From Nitzschia sp. pyKryTriq1 (taxonomy: Eukaryota; Bacillariophyta; Bacillariophyceae; Bacillariales; Bacillariaceae): a stretch of DNA of 64,000 nucleotides. Below, one piece after another: positions 56,166-64,000 of the stretch. Under the pieces are notes generated by a model, which worked only from the letters and a program-made list of their open reading frames with translations, had not been told where the DNA came from and did not search any database. The stretch is taken from assembly GCA_956465555.1 (NCBI GenBank), contig OY101120.1, positions 1,116,001 through 1,180,000 of the forward strand. The letters are read 5' to 3'. Numbering within the stretch: the stretch's first letter is position 1; each line of letters begins with the position of its first letter. The translations under genes and the position numbers were made by a program.

Positions 56166-56939
56166 ATAATATTTTCAGCAATAGGAAAGTCGAGTTTGCG
56201 GGATGTGGTCACTAATTTGGCGTGAAGACGGTATTTTCCAGTCTGATCCAATGCAATGAATAGATGTCGTCACTAACGTTTAGGTACTGGTACTCCTGGT
56301 ATGTTATTCCGACGAAAGCTAAGGCATTTCCTTTCTCTCGCATCTCTAGTCAATTTTTTATTCTCATTTCTCATTCCTACGAGTATTTTGCTGACCTCAC
56401 ACCGACCAGCAGCACCGCAAAAAAATGCCGACGGACCCTTTTTTGGAGGGAACGACGAACGACGAACGACGAACGACGACGACCGACGTGCGTGGAACCA
56501 CAGATACTGTAGCAACGCGCGCGCGGCGAAGTTTCGTCTGGCCATTCGCCAAATAATGCTCCCCCCTTTGATGATGCCACCAGATTGATCACTACCAGTA
56601 GTATAATAGTACCAGGTATCAACGGAACCATGCCATAGGGGTGCGATGAGAGCAGACCTTCCCCGCTGCCAGCGCCTGTCCCCCGATTTATTTCCCGCCC
56701 CCACCTTCTCGATCGCTTTCCGCCGTCCGATTTGGATTTCCTCGACGCCGCAAAAACGCCGCCACACACGCGATCGAGGTATTCGAACTGGTGGATGGAT
56801 GATTCGAAGCATCATCATCATAGTAACAATACGAAAACAACAAAAGCCAAAAGCGATCTCTTTGTACAAAGATACCGAGGAGCTAGCTAGAAGACATTGA
56901 GTTTCTTGTTCACTGATAGATAACTTTGCAGTCGAAAAG
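56166..56939. other. bidirectional promoter spacer
   Basis: This lies between the divergent COQ1 and ARM-like genes. It contains the tandem ACGACGA repeat at 56451-56486. No gene is supported; the long minus-strand frame covering it is low-complexity and has no family match I recognise. Confidence 0.5.
56451..56486. repeat. tandem 7-mer (AACGACG)n
   Basis: Four perfect AACGACG units followed by imperfect ACGACCGACG lie in the spacer upstream of both divergent genes. Confidence 0.8.
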
Positions 56940-58436
56940 ATGGAGGACAACCAGACAAGGAAGCGCCCGCGCTCAACCTCGCCTGTACCGCCTGGTAGCA
57001 AGACGTCCAAGTCGGCGTTCACTGAAGGGTCCGAGCTGGCGGAGCAACTGAGGCATCCCAGTACACGCAACGACGCATTGAACGAGCTGATGAAGATCAC
57101 GGCTGCCCATGAGTTGAGCTATTCCCTTGACGGAGAGGACGTCCTTCGCGCTCTCGTCGATATCTTCTTCGAATCTCTTGGCTGGAGCGGCGAAAGGCCA
57201 GCTGTTTCGAGATCGAAGCCAGTCTTTGTGGCATCCAAAGCTTGGACGACCCACGCCACACCCGAAGCGGACGAGTGGGCATCGTTTTGCTCCGTGAAGC
57301 TTGCAAAGGGAAAGCTTGGCATTGATACTTTAAAGCTTCTGGAAGCCGTACTTTTGATTATGCGCAATTTATCCTTTGTGGCAGCAAACCACCGTTTGAT
57401 GGCGTACTCCCCCGATGTCATTAACGTCTTGACTGGCGCACTGTACGAAACTACGGCGAATAACGTTGGCACCAGCGATGACGCAGCGGTGAACAACAAC
57501 ACCAGTGCTATTGCAACCCATGCAATGCATGCGTTGGTGAACCTCGCTCAATATCTAGACGTCACCGGGCAGAAATTGTTGTGCGACAAACTATTTTTGG
57601 TCGACAAGTCATCCGAGGATGCACCACTCATCCCCGATGGCTCCACCTTTGGTCAGGTTGCCGATGGGAAATTCGGATTCGGAAGTATATGGCTAGCAAA
57701 GCGCATGGACACCAAGGAAGACTTTGTTTCGGACATCTCGAATGACATGATCCTGGAAATGACCGGTCCCTACCTGTTGAGTGTCTGGGCGATTTTCCCG
57801 GCGGTGAACAAGGTCATGACAGATTCCTCCTCTCCACGAATGCTTATTATGATGGCTGTTGACTTTTTACAGGAGTTCTTAGCGCATACCCGTGTGGGAA
57901 CATTGGGACAAGTCGACGATCAGGGGAACTTGGTGCAGGATGCTCGAAGCATCATGATCAACATCCCATCGGAAGTCTTGCACCGTCTGGTGGAACTGCT
58001 GTTTGTTCCGAGGCTCACCTCCGACTCTTTGGAATACGTGGATCCTACTATTTGTGTCGTCACCAGAGTGAATACACTCAGAATGCTTCTCGGTTACGAT
58101 GCCACGGTCGACACGGACGTCCGTGACCGATCTCTCGATGTTCTAGTTCCACTAGTGGAATTAGACTCTCCACAGATTGTGGAACGTTTGGCTGTTGGCA
58201 AAAATAATCGAATGCAGAATCGTCTATACGATTCATTGCTCCCCATCTTGACGACTCAAGCGGGTCGTACGGAGGCTCCAACCCTGGCGTTGCAACTTTT
58301 GAAAGAACTATCCAAAGGAAAGATGAGCCGACTAGCTTCTGTTTACATCCGGGAACGACTCATTGCCCTGGGAAGTAAAGAACCAAAAATTGCTCATCTT
58401 GCTCTGAATTATTTCATGCCGACAGATGAGAACTAA
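56940..58436 (+). CDS. ARM-like helical-repeat protein resembling the BAF250/ARID1 C-terminal domain
   Basis: Single exon, 498 aa. A basic N-terminus (TRKRPRSTSPVPPGSK) looks like a nuclear signal. The rest is predicted helical repeats. The segment LLEAVLLIMRNLSFVAANHRLMAYSPDV and the following ATHAMHALVNLAQYLD resemble the BAF250/Osa C-terminal domain of SWI/SNF subunits (R-x-LSF-x-x-x-N, then a block where the helix ends in VTLANIS). Later LRMLLGYDATVDTDVRDRSL and ERLAVGKNNRMQNRLYDSLL continue the same helical pattern. No ARID DNA-binding domain is present, so if related, this is a C-terminal-domain-only form. Membership of a chromatin-remodelling complex is inference from this resemblance. 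The alternative is an unrelated armadillo-fold protein. Confidence 0.72.
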   Translation: MEDNQTRKRPRSTSPVPPGSKTSKSAFTEGSELAEQLRHPSTRNDALNELMKITAAHELSYSLDGEDVLRALVDIFFESLGWSGERPAVSRSKPVFVASKAWTTHATPEADEWASFCSVKLAKGKLGIDTLKLLEAVLLIMRNLSFVAANHRLMAYSPDVINVLTGALYETTANNVGTSDDAAVNNNTSAIATHAMHALVNLAQYLDVTGQKLLCDKLFLVDKSSEDAPLIPDGSTFGQVADGKFGFGSIWLAKRMDTKEDFVSDISNDMILEMTGPYLLSVWAIFPAVNKVMTDSSSPRMLIMMAVDFLQEFLAHTRVGTLGQVDDQGNLVQDARSIMINIPSEVLHRLVELLFVPRLTSDSLEYVDPTICVVTRVNTLRMLLGYDATVDTDVRDRSLDVLVPLVELDSPQIVERLAVGKNNRMQNRLYDSLLPILTTQAGRTEAPTLALQLLKELSKGKMSRLASVYIRERLIALGSKEPKIAHLALNYFMPTDEN

Positions 58437-59106
58437 TATTCTGTCTAGTCATCTATCAGCGTTTTCGACATGCATTATTTTCAGACTAAAGCGAACTGCA
58501 AATTACTCCTACCACTGAACCAGCCACTTCACGCTGCTTTTTCTTTACAGTACTGCACTTTTAAAATAAAAATACTCATAATACTAGTGTACTTGTACGA
58601 GCACAGGTAGCAGAGGAGAGTAGTACCTGCTACTGCACCTGTCACTCCCCTCTCTACCGGTAGAGTAGTAGTACAACAGGTACTGTACCGGTACCATAGA
58701 GAGCACACACGGGATAGGTCTTCGTCGTCGTCGTCATCATCATCATCGCTCGCCCGCTCGCAAGTTCACAAAAGCGCGGCGCGCGTACGAGTACTGTACG
58801 CAGAGAGCCATACATAGAAACATCCAAAAGCACGGGTCATCATTATTTCAGTCGTCCATAAAACAACCTCAAGCAAGAACCCTCACCGCATCACAAGACT
58901 GCGAGCGAGTGTGACCGTAAAGATTCTTCACTACCGTATTCTTCTTCGTCAACCCAACTTTCCGCATTTTGCTCTTGATTCCCTGGCACCAAGCATCGTG
59001 CTATTATCATCCACTCCAAATAGGACAAATACGAGACTTTCAGAGAAACATAGCCCCGTGTGCAATTGCTGATCCATCCACCCTTGAACTCGACGATTTT
59101 AAAAAG
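58437..59106. other. intergenic with GTAC cluster, no gene seen
   Basis: Palindromic words (CTCTACCGGTAGAG at 58652-58665, GTACCGGTAC at 58684-58693) and CGTCGTCATCATC repeats (58723-58748). The following coiled-coil frame stays open back to 58969 but has no ATG before 59107. Confidence 0.6.
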
Positions 59107-60033
59107 ATGGACTTTATTAATCATCAAAACACCACAGCGGTACTGGGTATAATTGCCCCACTGGTAGCCGGGTTCTTGTTGCGAGATGTGAAAGGAATAG
59201 GGTCCCTCGCGTCGGGAAAGGCCAAGCAAGAACTCGAAAAGCAAAAAGAGAGCCTCGATCACCAAGAAAAAACTCTACAGAACAAAGACGAATATCTGGA
59301 AAAGAAGGAGAAACAATTGGTCGAGCGCGAGAAGAAGCTAGCCGAGCTAGAAGAACGAGAGCTGGTTCTCAAGAAGCGTGAGACTAGTCTGAGTGAAAGC
59401 GAATCCGCATTGCTGAAGCGAGAAAGAAGCCTGGATGAGCATGAGAAGAAGCTAAGTGAGCTCGAAAAGCGTGAATCGGCTCTGGAAGAACGCGAATCGG
59501 CGTTGACTAAAAAAGAGGTCACCCTTGATGAAAAGGAATCAAATCTGCTGGAGAGAGAGAAAAAGCTGGATGAAAAGCAGTCTTCCACCGCCGATGTTGT
59601 TCCTGAGGAAACACCCGCTGAAGAAGGCGCCCCGAGTGGAACTTCTGAAAAGGAAAAGCGAATCAATATGATCAAGGACGAGCTTCAAAAAGTGCTCAAG
59701 CAGGTCGCAGAAGAAGAACTAGAGGACGAAATGGAAAAGGAGGCCGTTGATGCACTGGAGAAAGCAGCCCTGATTTTGTGTTATCGGAAAAAGTATTATG
59801 ACGTCATGAAGGATGAACTCTTGTACTTCCCGACGGTTTCAAGCACGATTGTCAACTATGCGTTAATGGAAGAAGCGGGTAAATACTGGCAGGAACTTTA
59901 TGAAGACGAAGAAGAGTTCCCAATGGAATACAGCGTTGCCATGCGTTCAGTGGTAACACAGAACATGGGTGACGATGATAACGACATGGACGAGGAATAC
60001 ATGACCAAGCTGGCCTTGGACGTTGAAATTTGA
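59107..60033 (+). CDS. coiled-coil protein with N-terminal membrane segment, function unknown
   Basis: I do not recognise the family. It is a single exon, 308 aa, from the ATG at 59107. Residues about 10-26 (TAVLGIIAPLVAGFLLR) form one hydrophobic segment, probably a membrane anchor. Residues about 38-160 are a nearly unbroken heptad coiled coil of Glu/Lys/Arg/Leu in which the unit L-x-x-[RK]-E-x-x recurs about a dozen times (LEKRESALEERESALTKKE). After an acidic Pro-rich linker, the last 120 residues are helical and conserved-looking (YRKKYYDVMKDELLYFPTVS, ALMEEAGKYWQELYEDEEEF). A tether or scaffold on a membrane is a possible reading, not a demonstrated function. Confidence 0.7.
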   Translation: MDFINHQNTTAVLGIIAPLVAGFLLRDVKGIGSLASGKAKQELEKQKESLDHQEKTLQNKDEYLEKKEKQLVEREKKLAELEERELVLKKRETSLSESESALLKRERSLDEHEKKLSELEKRESALEERESALTKKEVTLDEKESNLLEREKKLDEKQSSTADVVPEETPAEEGAPSGTSEKEKRINMIKDELQKVLKQVAEEELEDEMEKEAVDALEKAALILCYRKKYYDVMKDELLYFPTVSSTIVNYALMEEAGKYWQELYEDEEEFPMEYSVAMRSVVTQNMGDDDNDMDEEYMTKLALDVEI

Positions 60034-60428
60034 GCACCACGCTGCCATACTAATGCTGCAAAGATTCAAGATCCATATTACTGTGTCGTGCGTGCGATGT
60101 GAATGAGGGCAGAAGAAGAGATTGAAATCATACCGAACTTTACGAGCTTGTGGTTCGTATGGAACTGCCCACATTCGAACATTTTCCCTTATTTGTACGT
60201 GTGCATACCTGCGAAGTGAGGTAACGAATACTATGGCATAGTACTCCTAATTATCGTTGAGTGCTGTACGAGATAAGGCCTTGTCGCCCTCTACTACGCT
60301 ACCTAGGAGTAATATAACAGCCAACACCTTCACGTCACAACATTCTCTTTGAAGCAACGAGGAACTAGTACACGTACTGACTGGATTCATTGTCCTCCTG
60401 ACGAGCTCCTAGGGAGTAGAGTTATAAT
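60034..60428. other. convergent 3' flanks, no gene seen
   Basis: Non-coding DNA between the coiled-coil gene and LSM12. Confidence 0.5.
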
Positions 60429-61114
60429 CTAATTGACAGAACTTGCAGCAGCGACAATTTTCTGCACCCGATCCAGGCTGCCTTGAGCAGATCCTCCTTT
60501 GAGAAGTTTACAGTTTTCCTGTTCATACGGTGGATCTACTTGAATGGTGTGCAAGACGATGATGGATTCATTTTTCCACACGACTTCGTTGCAGGCTTTC
60601 AACAACCGGTCGAAAATCATTTGACCCTTTGCAGACGCCTTTCATAAAATATTCACAGGGAGATGATCAGAAAGGTTAGAGACAGACACGCTGGCGATGA
60701 GAATGACTCCTCTTCAACTTGAAAAAGTGAAAAGAAAAGCAATTGTGGGTTGCTTCTGCTTCTGCTTACCTTTGGATTGAGGTGTCTCAGGCTTTCCTGC
60801 GCAAGTTTGATAGCTCTTTTCTCTCTTTCTTCAAGCGCCTTTTTTGTGTGAGATATTTCCGTGGCAGTGAGTTCCGCCTGACTCTTGGTCGCCTCTTGAA
60901 TGCGCTTTGATTCTTGAATAGAGGCAACAGACACCATCCGGATATCATTCACCGTCGGATCCTGCAACACCACAATGCTGGCAGTAGGGTCGGTACAGTA
61001 GACTTGACCCTTGACGACTTCTCCACCATGCAGGGTGAGCTCCCATGAGGAAGTGATCGGGTACCGACTGTGTAGAGAGGCGGCTCCAGTAGTGGAGGAC
61101 GACTCAGTTGCCAT
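60429..61114 (-). CDS. LSM12: LSM12 homologue (LSm + AD domain)
   Basis: Exons 61114-60770 and 60638-60429 join in phase 0 (131-nt intron) and give 184 aa, as expected. The N-terminal LSm-like part reads WELTLHGGEVVKGQVYCTDP and IVVLQDPTVNDIRMVSVASI. The anticodon-binding-like AD domain has LAQESLRHLNPKASAKGQMI (rebuilt by the join), FDRLLKACNEVVWKNESIIV, and HTIQVDPPYEQENCKLLKG. LSM12 bridges ataxin-2-type proteins and RNA, and in animals also senses NAADP. The basic RNA-related role is the conserved one. A short Ser-rich N-terminus precedes the domain. It diverges from the primase gene. Confidence 0.93.
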
Positions 61115-61775
61115 GGCTGTAAACTACCTGTATTTCCGACGAGGATCGGATAGACTCTATGCAACCCGTACACTAGCAGTCGATGATTCAAGAAGAAAGA
61201 GCAGAGACTGCGGATGCCCAAAGACTGACTGAACAACTCCTCCCTCTCCCCCTTGCAGTGAATAATAGGAAGTTCGGTACTCGTACTGTACGAGTAGAGG
61301 GGTCAGATGATGATCGGTAAATGAGCGAGAGGCCCGAGTTTCTCGCGTGGCGTTGTTGGTGTACCGAAACGGTACACCTTAGACATCATACTCGTACACC
61401 GCCCGCCATTGTCGCAGGCCGTGTGGGGTGCGGTCTTGGTTGGTCTCCTTGGTTGCGACGACGGCAGACGGCATCCATTTTTCTCGATCTCGCCGGTCTC
61501 CGGCTCGCCGGCGGCGGACGGCGGACGGTACGGGATCGCGTCTGTCCGCCGCACAACGAAGCCCAGCATCATCGCCATTCGAAAATTCGCAGTTCGGCGG
61601 TTCGCAGACGACAACGAACAACGACACATCTTCTTTATTCTATCTTCACAACATACATTTACATGTGTTCCAAGCTCTCACTAGCCTTCCAATCCAAGCC
61701 ACAGATTACAAATTGCAGAAGGCCGGTAATGGAGTTTCTCCTTCGTGGCTTTCTTTTCTCCACTCTATTTCCACG
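61115..61775. other. bidirectional promoter spacer, open frame but no start
   Basis: This lies between divergent LSM12 and primase. The primase frame is open back to 61428 but contains no ATG before 61776. The spacer is GC-rich with CGGC/GCCG repeats near 61490-61530. No gene is supported. Confidence 0.5.
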
Positions 61776-64000
61776 ATGACCTGGGAGAGGAGGAGGAAAT
61801 CGGTGGTGGATTGTTGGAGGAGGAGAAGAATCGCTGTTGGCTCTGTTTGGTTCGCATTGCTGGTATGTGATTCAAGAGTACTGGGATTTGGGAGGTGGGC
61901 TCCATTCAATTTTCGGGCCGTGAACATCGATCGCCGAATTGGTAGCTTGAGAGATACTTCTGAGAACTACTTTCCGGCGACGACGACAGTCGGTCTGCCG
62001 ACCACGAACAACGTTAGTAGAGCTGTCCTCCTATCCGCACCCACGTCGTCTTCCCCGAATTTCGTCTCTGCAGAAAAGCTTCAGGAGCTGCAAGATTCCG
62101 TCAATATTGTTTCGGTGATTGAGGCCTACGGATTACCGCAGTTTCAACGAAGTGGAGAATTTCGGGCTACCTGTTTGTGTCCTTTCCATGATGACCACAA
62201 CCCATCCATGTCCATTGACAGCGCAAGAGGGATTTTCAAGTGTTTTTCCTGTGGAGCAGGTGGGAATGTTTTCAGTTTTGTCCGCGATTACGCAAAGCTG
62301 CAGGGTGAAGAAGTATCCTTCTACCAAGCTGTGAAAGTGGTCAACGACAGGTTTGCTTCACCTGGAAACGATGCTTTCGCACTAAATCTACCTCCTGGGA
62401 TGAAAGAAATCACGCTACGAGATGGCTCCGCAAGTACTGCTTTTATTAAGAAGAATATGACAAGAACCACGACCACGAAAATCTTTGATACCAACAAGAA
62501 GCGCATCATTTTGGCCAACGCAGCTGCTGCCGCCTTTTTTGAAGACTGTTTGGTGACTCGAGCGTCGGCGGGGCTCGCCAGAACTCACCTCCGAACGCGA
62601 GGCATGTCGCCGCGGACAGTAAGGGCGTTTGCCATTGGCTATGCTCCGGATGCGTATTTTTCGAATGCCAGGAAAAGCGGGCCGCAGAGTTGGGGCGAGG
62701 GAGGCCTTGTTCAACATCTACAACAAAAGGGGTTTACAACCACCGAAATTGTCGATGCTGGGCTAGCTACTGTCGTCAAAAAGGAGTCTAGCAGACCCAA
62801 GAAGCAACAAGAGGAAAAATCAGAGACGAAAGATGTCCCTTTCTCTTCCCTCATTGATCGCTTTCGAGGGAGACTTATTGTGCCAATATTCGATGAATCT
62901 GGATTGCAAGTTCTTGGGTTTGGTGGGCGTATACTTGAGTCACCTTTGGACGATCCTTCTCCTGGCAATTATACCCAGCCAAAATATTTGAACAGCCCCG
63001 AATCTCCGGTCTTTCAAAAGAAGAATATCCTCTTTGGTCAACACATGGCCCAAAAGGCATTGCGTTTTTGGGACAAAGAAGAGGGCATACCCCGAGCTGT
63101 CGTCATCGTGGAAGGTTACATGGACGCTATTGCACTGTGGCAAGCAGGGGTACGAGAAGCTGTTGCAAGCATGGGGACCGGTTTAACCACGGAGCAAATC
63201 ACAGCTACCGCCATTCTGGCAGGCAGTAAGAATGGTAAGAGTTTCACGCTTATTGGTACCTCGAGATGATCACAATCTGTCGAGACTAACGCACTTGCAT
63301 CATTTCTTGTTGAAGGGCGAGTCATTTTTTGTCTTGACAATGATCATGCTGGTATTGCTGCCACAGAACGCCTGTGTCGATCAGGTATCCTGTCATCTGT
63401 TGGAGAGTCGTACCCTGTAGAATTCCGAGTTGCTCGCCTACCTGAAAATGTCAAGGATCCCGCCGACTTCGTGGAAATGAACAGAGACAGCACAAAACTC
63501 GATGACCTATTCCGTAAAGAAGTTCTAGGAGATAGTTCACTTGAATGGACAGATTGGTATCAGAAACATATTCTGGATCAATACAATCAGACAGCGGGCG
63601 CTGGCGAAAGTGGAAGCTTTGCCGACATCATGGAACGCTTGGGCGGTTTTCTGGCGATGGTGAGGGACGAGCCAGACAGAAACAGGAGATTTCGACATAT
63701 AACCGATGTTTTGGCTGAAATTATTGCCGCTGGGAGTAACGAGACAGAAATTTCAGAGACCATGCGGCTACAGCTCGAGGCAGAGCTGAAGAGGAAAACA
63801 TCAATGAGAGCAAGGTCTAATCAAGGAGCTTCATTTCTTGCTTCACCCAACTCAGCCACTCCTAGAGACGACATCAGCCGAACGCTCGCAAGAATGGCAC
63901 CAAGGAATGATCCGCAACCCGAATTTCAATACCCGAAAAAAAGAGGAGTGAAAAACAAAAAGATAGTCCCGCAGGCTTCACTTCTTCCTTTTGAAAATGG
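61776..64000 (+). CDS. DnaG-type DNA primase, plastid-targeted (3' end outside window)
   Basis: Exon 1 is 61776-63234. Exon 2 is 63316 to beyond the window end, joined across an 81-nt intron (GTAAGA donor, GTTGAAG acceptor). The product is at least 714 aa. It makes RNA primers for replication. The N-terminal CHC2 zinc ribbon is LCPFHDDHNPSM then FKCFSCGAGGN (about residues 133-160). The primase core follows, with RTHLRTRGMSPRTVRAFAIG and DRFRGRLIVPIFDESG. TOPRIM has VIVEGYMDAIALWQAG (Glu about 446) and, in exon 2, FCLDNDHAG (DxD about 494/496). The N-terminus (residues about 20-40) is a signal peptide ending in SRVLGFGRW, with Phe after the likely cut, so plastid import is likely. This is a bacterial-type primase, not the archaeal/eukaryotic PRI1. 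Whether a helicase domain follows cannot be seen here. The remaining C-terminal part is low in motifs. Confidence 0.9.

Noticed and set aside
56273-57100. 275-codon minus-strand frame across the spacer and the ARM-like gene
   Set aside because: It overlaps the start of a well-supported plus-strand gene and reads as antisense low complexity.
1-64000. tRNA, rRNA, snRNA genes and CRISPR arrays
   Set aside because: Reading both strands I saw no cloverleaf with a GTTCRANNC T-arm, no rRNA or U6-like core, and no regularly spaced repeat-spacer array. A covariance-model search would be the decisive test.

Overview
The window is nuclear DNA of a microalga with a compact, intron-bearing genome, most likely a diatom. 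The evidence is this: GT-AG introns are mostly 60-160 nt, and genes sit on both strands a few hundred bases apart. Several proteins have a secretory signal peptide followed by a Phe at the predicted cleavage site, the bipartite plastid targeting typical of algae with secondary red plastids (CYP97-like P450, DnaG-type primase, HPPD-like protein, a small thylakoid-type membrane protein). The genus cannot be fixed from sequence reading alone.

Layout, left to right. 1-7.1 kb: a diatom-type hypothetical gene whose 5' end probably lies outside the window; an ankyrin+TPR protein; and, convergent with it, a LIN9/ALY homologue with a DIRP domain. 8.1-12.6 kb: mitochondrial ALDH12 (P5C dehydrogenase) and a PHD+PWWP chromatin reader. 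13.5-17.1 kb: a 954-aa secretory or plastid-entering unknown and a small spliced 82-aa protein. 17.8-25.1 kb: a PX+AGC kinase, a mitochondrial-carrier-family protein with a signal peptide, a plastid membrane protein and a two-box HMGB protein. 25.8-35 kb: EAF6, a histidine acid phosphatase, a seven-exon CYP97-like P450, a type II membrane glycosyltransferase-like protein and mitoribosomal mL53. 35.2-43.9 kb: a large HPPD-like dioxygenase, a DA1-like LIM peptidase and an RNF10 homologue. 45-47.7 kb: phytochelatin synthase tail-to-tail with a PfkB kinase. 47.7-50.1 kb: gene-poor DNA with two almost identical 470-bp elements ending in 16-bp inverted repeats. 50.1-61.1 kb: proteasome Rpn3, a CELF-like RNA-binding protein, long-chain polyprenyl diphosphate synthase (COQ1), an ARM-like protein resembling the BAF250 C-terminus, a coiled-coil protein and LSM12. 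61.8 kb to the end: plastid-type DnaG primase, cut by the window edge.

Most genes are ordinary housekeeping functions and are not arranged by pathway, as expected for a eukaryotic chromosome. Loose themes are chromatin and transcription (LIN9, PHD-PWWP, EAF6, HMGB, BAF250-like), protein turnover (RNF10, DA1-like peptidase, Rpn3) and plastid supply (P450, HPPD-like, primase). I found no bacterial-style defence or mobile gene system. The most unusual items are the paired inverted-repeat elements, the HPPD-like protein with long N- and C-terminal additions, the signal-peptide-bearing carrier, the PX-AGC kinase, and intergenic DNA saturated with self-complementary GTAC/ACCGGT words.

All exon joins were read by eye from splice consensus, reading-frame continuity and family conservation; none is supported by transcript data.
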